Part shown: positions 18,440-26,243 of the stretch, one piece after another
Layout of the letters: every line of letters starts with the position of its first letter
How positions within the stretch are numbered: the stretch's first letter is position 1
Assembly: GCA_964522505.1 (NCBI GenBank)
Contig: CAZFWJ010000025.1
Coordinates: forward strand, 1 to 43,256
Length of the DNA: 43,256 nucleotides
Direction: 5' to 3'
Source: GYS-P2D sp964522505
GTDB lineage: Bacteria > Bacteroidota > Bacteroidia > Chitinophagales > Saprospiraceae
Translations under genes and position numbers: made by a program
The notes under the pieces: model-generated
What the model saw: only the letters and a program-made list of their open reading frames with translations
Told to the model about the DNA's origin: nothing
Databases searched by the model: none

Positions 18440-19207
18440 ATGATCCGACCCTATATTTTGGCAGAATCGAACTGGAAAACTATAAAGGATGCTTTTATTG
18501 ATTTAGCTATTCTACCCTGGGGAGCAACAGAAGCACATAACTATCACCTGCCCTATGGGACAGATAATTATGAGGCAGATGCAATCGCAGCTGAGTCGGC
18601 CAGAAAAGCCTATGAAGCGGGGGCTAAAATCATAGTATTGCCAACAATCCCGTTTGGTGTGAATACGGGACAGACGGATATCACACTCGATATCAATCTT
18701 TATCCGAGCACTCAGCTTGTAATTCTCGACAATATAATAGAGGTTCTCAATCGGCAAGGCATCCATAAATTACTTGTATTCAATAGCCACGGTGGAAATG
18801 ATTTCAAGACTGCATTGCGAGAGTTGGGCGTCAAGTATCCTGACATGTTTCTGTGCCAGACACATTGGTTCAAGGCATTGGATAAATCAAAATACTTTGA
18901 AGAGCAAGGTGATCATGCAGACGAAATGGAGACCAGCATTATGATGTCCTTGCGTCCAGAGTTGGTGCTTCCACTATCAGAGGCCGGCGATGGTGCAGAA
19001 ACAAAGAATAAGATCAAGGCATTCAGTGAGGGTTGGGCCTGGACAGAGCGTCCTTGGTCCGAGATTTCAATTGATACTGGTGTAGGCAATCCTCATAAGT
19101 CCTCCTCAGATAAAGGACTGCGCTTCTTAAATGATCTAACTGACAAGCTTGCGAATTTATTCATATCACTCGCTAATTGTGATGTTCGAAAATTATATGA
19201 TAGCTAG
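18440..19207 (+). CDS. creatininase family amidohydrolase
   Basis: Creatininase-fold metalloenzymes hydrolyse cyclic or linear amide C-N bonds; members include creatininase, FAPy deformylase and mycofactocin peptidase MftE. I place the start at ATG 18440 (MIRPYILAESNW). Residue numbers count from there, and the product is about 255 residues, the normal size. Metal ligands are visible as Glu31, His36 and Asp42 in WGATEAHNYHLPYGTDN. A later His lies in FNSHGGND and a Glu in HADEMETS. The gene lies ten bases after the ThuA gene and 24 before the Gfo/Idh gene. In such company a classic creatinine substrate is unlikely; it may act on an amide or lactone intermediate of the same pathway. Confidence 0.85.
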   Translation: MIRPYILAESNWKTIKDAFIDLAILPWGATEAHNYHLPYGTDNYEADAIAAESARKAYEAGAKIIVLPTIPFGVNTGQTDITLDINLYPSTQLVILDNIIEVLNRQGIHKLLVFNSHGGNDFKTALRELGVKYPDMFLCQTHWFKALDKSKYFEEQGDHADEMETSIMMSLRPELVLPLSEAGDGAETKNKIKAFSEGWAWTERPWSEISIDTGVGNPHKSSSDKGLRFLNDLTDKLANLFISLANCDVRKLYDS

Positions 19208-19231
19208 TATCTTAATGTCCAATACAATTAT

Positions 19232-20698
19232 ATGACCAAACCAAAACAGAATCGAAGGTCTTTCCTCTCAACCAGTGCGACTGCCCTTGCAGGGTTTTAT
19301 ATTGTCCCAAGACATGTCTTGGGTGGCACAGGATATACTGCTCCCTCGGATCGATTGAATATCGCCGCAATCGGAGCAGGCGGAAAAGGGCATTCTGATA
19401 TCGTCAGAGCCTGCAGCGATAACACCAATAACATTGTAGCGCTATGTGATATTGACGTCAACATGGCCGTTAAAGCTCGTAAGGCCTTTCCAGAGGCTCG
19501 ATTTTACAAGGACTTTCGCAAGATGCTCACAGATATGGACAAGGATATAGATGCGGTTACCATATCTACTCCTGACCACAATCACGGCGTAGCAGCCATG
19601 AGCGCTATCCGCATGAATAAGCATATCTATGTCCAGAAGCCATTGACACATAACATATACGAGGCTCGACAACTTACCGTAGGGGCTCGACAACATAAAG
19701 TGGTCTCTCAGATGGGCAATCAAGGAGCATCTAATCCATGCCAAGAACAAATGAAGCAGTGGTTTGACAAGGGGCTATTGGGTACCGTAGAAACCGTTCA
19801 TGTTTGGACTAATCGACCAGTCTGGCCACAAGGTATACCCGTTCCAACTGAGAAGGTGCCAAAACCTGAGCATCTTGATCACGCTGATTGGGAGCTCTTC
19901 ATTGGGCCTGCAGAGATGGTAGATTACCATCCGCTATATCATCCTTTCAAGTGGCGTGGATGGTGGAATTTTGGCACTGGTGCTCTTGGCGATATGGGAT
20001 GTCACTTAATCGATGTACCATTCAGATTGCTCCAGCTAGGTTATCCTACAGAGGTGGAATGTAGCGTTGGACAAGTCTTCAAAAGAGATTGGACGCCAGA
20101 ACACATCCCTGAAGGTTGTCCTCCGAGCAGCAGTGTACAGTTAAGATTTGAGTCCTCACCAGTTAATACATCTCCCATTAAGTTTAATTGGACTGATGGC
20201 GGTATTAGACCTTTTCATCCAGATATTATTCCAGCTTCGGATGATCTGGGAGATGCGGGTAGTAACAATGGAGTCTTGATCATCGGTGACAAGGGAGTAA
20301 TGACCTGCGGCACTTACGGATCGACACCTAAATTGTATAGTTATGATGGTCAAGTATTGGAGATGGACCCCAATTTTAGGTCCAATAATCCGTATGCAGA
20401 CATGCCCGAGTGGGGCCATCATCATGCATGGGCTGAGGCCTGTAAGGCGGGCTTTGGCAGTAATGAACACTTATCACTGACTTCTTCATTTGATTATTCT
20501 GGTCCAATGACCGAAACTGTCCTCATGGGGAATTTGGCAATACGCAGTTACCAACTCGTCACCAACACTAATGATCGGCGCGAATATCATGGCCGTAAGA
20601 AGTTAATCTGGGATGGTGAGAAGATGGAAATAACAAATTATGCCGAGGCCAATCAATTTGTGAGTCGACCTTATAGGAAAGGATGGCGTCTGATTTAA
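19232..20698 (+). CDS. Gfo/Idh/MocA family oxidoreductase with Tat signal
   Basis: An NAD(P)-dependent sugar or polyol dehydrogenase-like protein of 488 residues. The N-terminus has a twin-arginine signal (NRRSFLSTSATALAGFYIVP), so it is exported folded with its cofactor. The Rossmann motif IAAIGAGGKGHSDI is at about 43-56, and TPDHNHGVAA follows at about 111-120. The catalytic EKP of the family is replaced by QKP in YVQKPLTHNIYEA, common in this exported subgroup. The C-terminal domain has GTGALGDMGCHLID at about 249-262. It closes the ThuA/creatininase operon with a 24-bp gap. The combination suggests periplasmic oxidation or rearrangement of a carbohydrate; the substrate is not deducible. 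Confidence 0.9.
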   Translation: MTKPKQNRRSFLSTSATALAGFYIVPRHVLGGTGYTAPSDRLNIAAIGAGGKGHSDIVRACSDNTNNIVALCDIDVNMAVKARKAFPEARFYKDFRKMLTDMDKDIDAVTISTPDHNHGVAAMSAIRMNKHIYVQKPLTHNIYEARQLTVGARQHKVVSQMGNQGASNPCQEQMKQWFDKGLLGTVETVHVWTNRPVWPQGIPVPTEKVPKPEHLDHADWELFIGPAEMVDYHPLYHPFKWRGWWNFGTGALGDMGCHLIDVPFRLLQLGYPTEVECSVGQVFKRDWTPEHIPEGCPPSSSVQLRFESSPVNTSPIKFNWTDGGIRPFHPDIIPASDDLGDAGSNNGVLIIGDKGVMTCGTYGSTPKLYSYDGQVLEMDPNFRSNNPYADMPEWGHHHAWAEACKAGFGSNEHLSLTSSFDYSGPMTETVLMGNLAIRSYQLVTNTNDRREYHGRKKLIWDGEKMEITNYAEANQFVSRPYRKGWRLI

Positions 20699-20839
20699 TG
20701 GATAGACCTGTATCTCCTCATGGTTTTTGGCGAGAATAATTAGGCCTTACAAACTGCTTTAAAATAGCGGCAGATTAACATTATCTATATCCCTATATTG
20801 GGTCACCCTAAGAAGTTTTATAATACCTTTATTGTGTAG

Positions 20840-23800
20840 ATGACACAGATTGATACGTTGTGGATATTGATTTGCACCATATTGGTAGCATTTATGCAAC
20901 TAGGCTTCTTATGCCTTGAAGCAGGGGCTGTTAGAACAAAAAATTCAATTAACGTAGGGGCCAAGAACATCTATGATCTGATGTTAAGCTTGGCGATATT
21001 CTTCATCATAGGATCGGCCTTAATGTATGGTGAGTCTATTAATGGGCTGATTGGCAATCCATTAGGCATATCCAAGCTTTATTCTGATACAGATAAAATT
21101 CCAATCTTATTATACCAAGCAATGTTCGCAGGAACGGCAGCAACAATAGTTTCAGGAGCAGTTGCGGAGCGAATGAAGTTTCAGGCTTATACCGTCTGTG
21201 TTGTGATGCTCGGCCTATTGGTATATCCCATAGTCGGGCATTGGTCCTGGTCCTCAGTTATTGGGGACTCCAGCGAAGGCTGGTTATTTCAACTTGGATT
21301 TATAGATTTTGCTGGTTCAACTGTCGTACATTCTGTCGGCGGTGCGGCAGCGCTGGCCATAAGCATTATCCTCGGTCCTCGATTCCGTCGATTTGGCAAC
21401 GATAGAATAAATATCAGATCCAGCGACCCCACGCTTTCGTTTGTCGGAATTCTCCTCATTTGGATAGGTTGGTTCGGATTTAATGGAGGTGGTCTGTTAT
21501 CATTTAATAGTAACGTGAGTCATGTGATTTTGGTTACAATGGGAGGATCCATTGGTGGACTGTTAGGTAGTAGATTAGTCGACTACATATGGAGTCGTCA
21601 ACAAGTATCTATTTGGGCTATAATGATTGGTCTTCTTGCAGGGCTAGTCTCGATCACAGGAGGTGCTCTCTATTTCACGATATATGAAGCCATCTTGATT
21701 GGATTGATTGGAGGGGTAATAGCGATGCTGGGGTCACAATTGCTGCGTCGGTTTAAAGTGGATGATGTGGTAGGGGCCATACCTGTACATCTATTTGCAG
21801 GAATATGGGGTACTTTTTCAGTGGCTTTATTTGCCAATTCAGCCGTGACCAATTTGTCCAAGATAAGTGCGGCAAAGGTCTATGCCATTCAACTGGGAGG
21901 TGCTTTAGTAATTCCGTTCTATGCGTTCATAGTAATGCTTACTATTGCCTATATCCTCAAGAAATTCGATCTATTGAGGGTCTCAGAGGAAGCAGAGATT
22001 ATAGGACTTAATATATACGAACACGGAACCAGTACGGCTGCAAATGACCTGTTGTCTGCCATGTACAAACAGAGCAATGAACAGAGTTTTGAGACACAAA
22101 TAGCTGTGGAACAAGGTACTGAAATAGGCAAGATTGCCTCCATGTACAACACTGTAATAGAAAAACTAAATACCGTAACTCACTCAGAAGAATCCTTGAG
22201 AAAATCTATGGAGAGCCGTAATACAGCTCTGAGATTCCAACGAGACATATTTCAAGTTTTTGGTCAGTGTGAAACCGCTGAACAAGGGTTCAACCAAATG
22301 ATTCGGGCCTTCTTACTTAGGATGGATGTTAAGATGATTCAACTCTACGAAGTCAATCGGAATCAAAACCAGATAAAACTTCTCGACTCCAGCCGAAGGA
22401 ATGAAGGTCTTGTAGAAAGAATTGTACTAGAAAAAACAAAAAAAAAAGGGTTCGAGGAGACACTCCTGATAAGAGAGAATATACTCACTGGTCGAAGAGC
22501 ACAGTATCACGACAGCACACCTGAATTTCAACCATTACAGCAATTCTTACAGGACGAAATAGTTAACTGTGTCATCGAACCTATAATGACACCAGACAGA
22601 AGACCATTAGGGGGGCTAGTTTTTTTCTTCGAAGATGAACTCGATACTGACTCTCACATACGTCAGAATATGGAGGGTTTTGCCAGTGCGTTGAGCCATC
22701 TCTTTGACCGGCAAAGAAGTCGAGAACGCCTGGTTGATCTTGCGGAGCGGGAAAAGAAAGCCAATAGTGCTAAATCGGATTTCTTAGCAATGATGAGTCA
22801 TGAGATACGCACCCCAATGAATGGTGTGATAGGAATGTCTTCAATGTTATTAGAAACCAAGTTGACTCAAGAGCAAAACAACTATGTAGATTCGATACAA
22901 TCCAGTGCAGATTCTCTATTAGTCATCATTAACGATATCCTGGATTTCACCAAGTTTGACAATGATTCTTACCAACTTGAGCATATTCCATTTGACTTAA
23001 TAGAAGCTGCTGAAAACAGCCTTGATGTTATAAGCTTAAAAGCGAGAGAAAAACGCTTAGAAGTCGTATTTGATTATCTACCAAGTTTACACAGAGTAGT
23101 ACTTGGCGATCCTGTTAGGTTAAAGCAGGTACTTATTAATCTACTTTATAACGCCGTAAAGTTTACCAATATAGGTCAGATAACCCTTAGGATAAGACAG
23201 GACCAGAATGATAGTTCGCAATATTTCTTTGAGGTGATAGATACTGGTGTCGGCATAGATGAGGCTAAGAAGGAATCAATTTTTAAATCCTTCATACAAG
23301 AAGACAATTCAATCGGTCGCAGGTATGGCGGAACAGGTTTAGGACTGAGTATATGCAGTAAGCTTGTAGAGCTCATGGAGGGCCACATAAGTGTTGATAG
23401 TGTGAAAGGCGAAGGGTCGAACTTTAATTTTCACATAAAATTACAACCCAGCGCAGAGCGCTTGCTTGAAGCCCGACTTGAACTTTCGGATGATTCTTTA
23501 CAAGGTAAGAACATAGTCCTTATAGAAGACAATCCAGCATCCTCTCTAATCTTGGATCGTACATTGAGTAAGTATGGCGCTGCTGTAAGTGTCTATGATA
23601 ATGGTCGAGATATAGAAAAAATCATTGAGAAAAATAAAAAGGTCGATCTGTTCATCCTCGACTATAAACTACCAGAGAAATCAGGACTGCAAATAGCGAA
23701 TGAACTAAGAACTACATGGAATATCCAGGCCCACATAATGATGTTAACTTCTCTTGAGAGATCAATAATTAAATCTGAAGAAGATTATGAGAAGGGGTCG

Positions 23801-24337
23801 ATTGACTCACTCTTGCTGAAACCAGTAAAAAACTATGTCCTCATAAAAGAAATAATGCGGGTAATATCCACTGATAGAGAGTTAAGCAAAAAGTCAAAAA
23901 CCCCTATCAATAAAACACTCGCCTCAAACAAGAGCAATAGTAAGAAATCTGTCTTAATCGTCGATGACAATGAAGTCAATAGACGTTTGTGCACATACAT
24001 TCTTAGTAAGGCGAATTACACCTTTGATGAAGTAGATAATGGTCTTAAAGCTGTCCAGGCATATGAGCACAAGTATTATGATATCGTCCTTATGGACATC
24101 GAGATGCCAGTCATGAATGGTATTGAAGCCATGAAAATGCTGCGATCTCAAGAAAAATCTGCTGATGTCCATATCATTGCGCTCACAGCTTCAGCAATGA
24201 AAGGGGATAAAGAAAAATGTATCAATGCAGGTGCCAATCAATACCTCTCTAAACCTATTCGAAAGGCACAACTATTGGCATCGCTCGCCAAAGCTGAAGA
24301 AACCCAAAAGGAAGAGTCTCTTGAGATTATACCTTAA
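20840..24337 (+). CDS. ammonium transporter-hybrid histidine kinase fusion (Amt-GAF-HisKA-HATPase-REC-REC)
   Basis: A 1165-residue inner-membrane sensor. Residues about 1-385 are a complete Amt/MEP/Rh domain, including GAVAERMKF, GHWSW with Trp135, and DFAGSTVVH with Asp156 and His164. It also has GWFGFNGGG and DDVVGAIPVHLFAGIWG with His317. His164 and His317 are the twin pore histidines. By eye Gly218 occupies the place of AmtB Ser219 at the external ammonium site. A HAMP-like linker follows at about 410-450, then a GAF-like region at about 465-620. HisKA carries His654 in MMSHEIRTPMNG. HATPase motifs are LYNAVKF, DTGVGID and GGTGLGLS. Two receivers have phospho-Asp941 (FILDYKLP) and Asp1086 (VLMDIEMP). 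There is no output domain. Ks-Amt5 of Kuenenia is the known precedent for an Amt-kinase ammonium sensor. Its end overlaps the next, convergent gene by 11 bp. Confidence 0.92.
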   Translation: MTQIDTLWILICTILVAFMQLGFLCLEAGAVRTKNSINVGAKNIYDLMLSLAIFFIIGSALMYGESINGLIGNPLGISKLYSDTDKIPILLYQAMFAGTAATIVSGAVAERMKFQAYTVCVVMLGLLVYPIVGHWSWSSVIGDSSEGWLFQLGFIDFAGSTVVHSVGGAAALAISIILGPRFRRFGNDRINIRSSDPTLSFVGILLIWIGWFGFNGGGLLSFNSNVSHVILVTMGGSIGGLLGSRLVDYIWSRQQVSIWAIMIGLLAGLVSITGGALYFTIYEAILIGLIGGVIAMLGSQLLRRFKVDDVVGAIPVHLFAGIWGTFSVALFANSAVTNLSKISAAKVYAIQLGGALVIPFYAFIVMLTIAYILKKFDLLRVSEEAEIIGLNIYEHGTSTAANDLLSAMYKQSNEQSFETQIAVEQGTEIGKIASMYNTVIEKLNTVTHSEESLRKSMESRNTALRFQRDIFQVFGQCETAEQGFNQMIRAFLLRMDVKMIQLYEVNRNQNQIKLLDSSRRNEGLVERIVLEKTKKKGFEETLLIRENILTGRRAQYHDSTPEFQPLQQFLQDEIVNCVIEPIMTPDRRPLGGLVFFFEDELDTDSHIRQNMEGFASALSHLFDRQRSRERLVDLAEREKKANSAKSDFLAMMSHEIRTPMNGVIGMSSMLLETKLTQEQNNYVDSIQSSADSLLVIINDILDFTKFDNDSYQLEHIPFDLIEAAENSLDVISLKAREKRLEVVFDYLPSLHRVVLGDPVRLKQVLINLLYNAVKFTNIGQITLRIRQDQNDSSQYFFEVIDTGVGIDEAKKESIFKSFIQEDNSIGRRYGGTGLGLSICSKLVELMEGHISVDSVKGEGSNFNFHIKLQPSAERLLEARLELSDDSLQGKNIVLIEDNPASSLILDRTLSKYGAAVSVYDNGRDIEKIIEKNKKVDLFILDYKLPEKSGLQIANELRTTWNIQAHIMMLTSLERSIIKSEEDYEKGSIDSLLLKPVKNYVLIKEIMRVISTDRELSKKSKTPINKTLASNKSNSKKSVLIVDDNEVNRRLCTYILSKANYTFDEVDNGLKAVQAYEHKYYDIVLMDIEMPVMNGIEAMKMLRSQEKSADVHIIALTASAMKGDKEKCINAGANQYLSKPIRKAQLLASLAKAEETQKEESLEIIP

Positions 24338-25433
24338 TGAATACTTTCTTCTTGTAGAGAATATAAGTTGGGATAAATATTATTCCCACATAGATTAATG
24401 CATAAAATAGTGAGGCCAGTTTTGGCGCCACTCCAATTGCAGTAAGAGAATCCATCCATAATTGATTGAGCGCAACACCTGTTATTATATCACTGTAGAA
24501 TATGATTGTTAGCATGCCTGCCATGACATATGCAGCAATGGAATTTGCCCCAAATACTCGACCCACAGTAGTCCATTGAGTATGGCCTTTAAGGTCTACG
24601 ATATACATAAAAGTTGCAAGGGTGAGCGTTGACATACCAGCCATAACCATTACATAAGAACTCGTCCAAATATTTTTATTCAGCGGGAAGTACCATTTCC
24701 AGATACCACCAATTACCAGCATAATAAAACCTGCTAATAACAGATGGGTAAGCTTCTCATAAGAGTCTCGGATAGTTAATATCATCTTTCCAATTAGCAT
24801 GCCGATGATGCCTGTCCCTATAGATGGCAATGTACTTAACAGACCTTCAGGATCCCAGGTCTCTTGCCACAATCTGCCTGGCAACAATAGATTATCCAAA
24901 TAATGAGCCCAATTCTTCTCAGGAACACTGAGATCAGGTGCTCCTATACCAGGTACTGGCACATAGGCCATCACGATCCAATACCCTATCAAGATACCGA
25001 TGGCAAGCTTGACTTGAGTGCGCCAATCGGTATACAAATATAACAGCGCACATGGCAGAAATACTAATGCAATCCGCTGTAGCACTCCAGCATATCGAAT
25101 GCCTTCAAAATCAAACTTCGGCCACAACCAAAGGAATAAGCCGAGTACAAATATTTTCAGAGACCTGATGAGAATTTTACGGACTAACGGGGCTTTCTCG
25201 CTACCATCATCTAACCTCTTCTGATAGGCCAAGGATATAGATACACCCACTATGAATAGAAAAAATGGAAAGACATAGTCCGTCGGTGTAATGCCATTCC
25301 AGGCTTCATGTAAGAGTGGGCTATATACATGTGACCAGGAACCAGGATCGTTAACGATGATCATGCCAGCGATGGTAAATCCACGCATAGCATCAAGTGA
25401 AATCAAGCGGTTAGACAGCGTATTATTGGCCAT
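24327..25433 (-). CDS. HGSNAT-like membrane acyltransferase (DUF5009 type)
   Basis: A 368-residue polytopic protein related to heparan-alpha-glucosaminide N-acetyltransferase, an enzyme that carries acetyl groups across a membrane to glucosamine ends. The N-terminus has the family signature RLISLDAMRGFTIAGMIIVN at about 9-28. It is followed by SPLLHEAWNGITPTDYVFPF, whose His is the expected acetyl carrier, and FLFIVGVSISLAY. About ten hydrophobic segments follow. It lies 61 bp downstream of the GLPGLI gene on the same strand, so it may be part of that transcript. A role in acetylating amino sugars during glycan turnover is plausible but not shown. Confidence 0.87.
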   Translation of the reverse strand: MANNTLSNRLISLDAMRGFTIAGMIIVNDPGSWSHVYSPLLHEAWNGITPTDYVFPFFLFIVGVSISLAYQKRLDDGSEKAPLVRKILIRSLKIFVLGLFLWLWPKFDFEGIRYAGVLQRIALVFLPCALLYLYTDWRTQVKLAIGILIGYWIVMAYVPVPGIGAPDLSVPEKNWAHYLDNLLLPGRLWQETWDPEGLLSTLPSIGTGIIGMLIGKMILTIRDSYEKLTHLLLAGFIMLVIGGIWKWYFPLNKNIWTSSYVMVMAGMSTLTLATFMYIVDLKGHTQWTTVGRVFGANSIAAYVMAGMLTIIFYSDIITGVALNQLWMDSLTAIGVAPKLASLFYALIYVGIIFIPTYILYKKKVFIKV

Positions 25434-25494
25434 AGCACAGTATTGTATGGCTACTAATATAATTAATAGATGCCAGTCTGATTATAGACAGACC

Positions 25495-26223
25495 TCAGTA
25501 CCGTATCTCCCAATATGGATTGCGCTCACCTTCAATACTCTCAGCGAAGAATTTTTCGATCAGCTCATCATATTCTGTCAAACCAAGTTTCTTACCCTTA
25601 ATCTTCTTAGGGATAGGATGTTCGGCAACAGCTAAATCTACTGACGATGCTTCGATAATAGCTGTACCGTCATTGATGTCCAGCATGAGTATCATTCCAG
25701 GTAAACCAGTATAGCCCTCCGGACCAGCGGCAACAGGTATCTGATCAGAGAACCATGCTACAATGGTTTGATTCTTAGCAGGATCTGTTGTCTCCGCTTT
25801 CATACAGAGATATCCTTCAATTTCGCGGATTTCATTCTTAATCTTCCACTTGGTACGTGGCTTCTCGTCCTCGAGTAAATAGAGGCGTCCGCCCATTACG
25901 AACTGTATTGTCTGCTCGGATCTCTTGAGATCATCGATTATTAAAAACTCATCTTGACGCCACGAGTAACTATACTCCCGTTCAGTCTTGCCATAAGTAT
26001 ATACGGCACCATTAGGATCAAAGGTTAGGTTGTAGTTAGTGTCCCAGGTTCCTTTTCCCCAAGTCAATTTGATTCGGTCCTTTTCTTCCTCTGATAAAAA
26101 GGGTAAATCTGCCATCATTTTCACATAGTCGATCTGACGATTATAGACGATCGTGCCATGATCATTTTGCGCATTAGCGCAGAAGAATCCGAACAAAAGA
26201 ACTGATATTACAATTTGTTTCAT
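25495..26223 (-). CDS. GLPGLI family protein
   Basis: A 242-residue exported protein of the Bacteroidota GLPGLI family, whose function is unknown. A signal peptide lies at about 1-18 (VISVLLFGFFCANAQ). The family motif is GLPG at 173-176 in GYTGLPGMILMLD, here ending GM rather than GLI. The EGYLCMKAET segment at about 136-145 is also typical. It starts 20 bp after the outer-membrane barrel gene on the same strand, the usual partner of GLPGLI genes, so the two probably act together in the envelope. Confidence 0.88.
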   Translation of the reverse strand: MKQIVISVLLFGFFCANAQNDHGTIVYNRQIDYVKMMADLPFLSEEEKDRIKLTWGKGTWDTNYNLTFDPNGAVYTYGKTEREYSYSWRQDEFLIIDDLKRSEQTIQFVMGGRLYLLEDEKPRTKWKIKNEIREIEGYLCMKAETTDPAKNQTIVAWFSDQIPVAAGPEGYTGLPGMILMLDINDGTAIIEASSVDLAVAEHPIPKKIKGKKLGLTEYDELIEKFFAESIEGERNPYWEIRY

Positions 26224-26243
26224 GCTATCTATATGTGTCTTTA

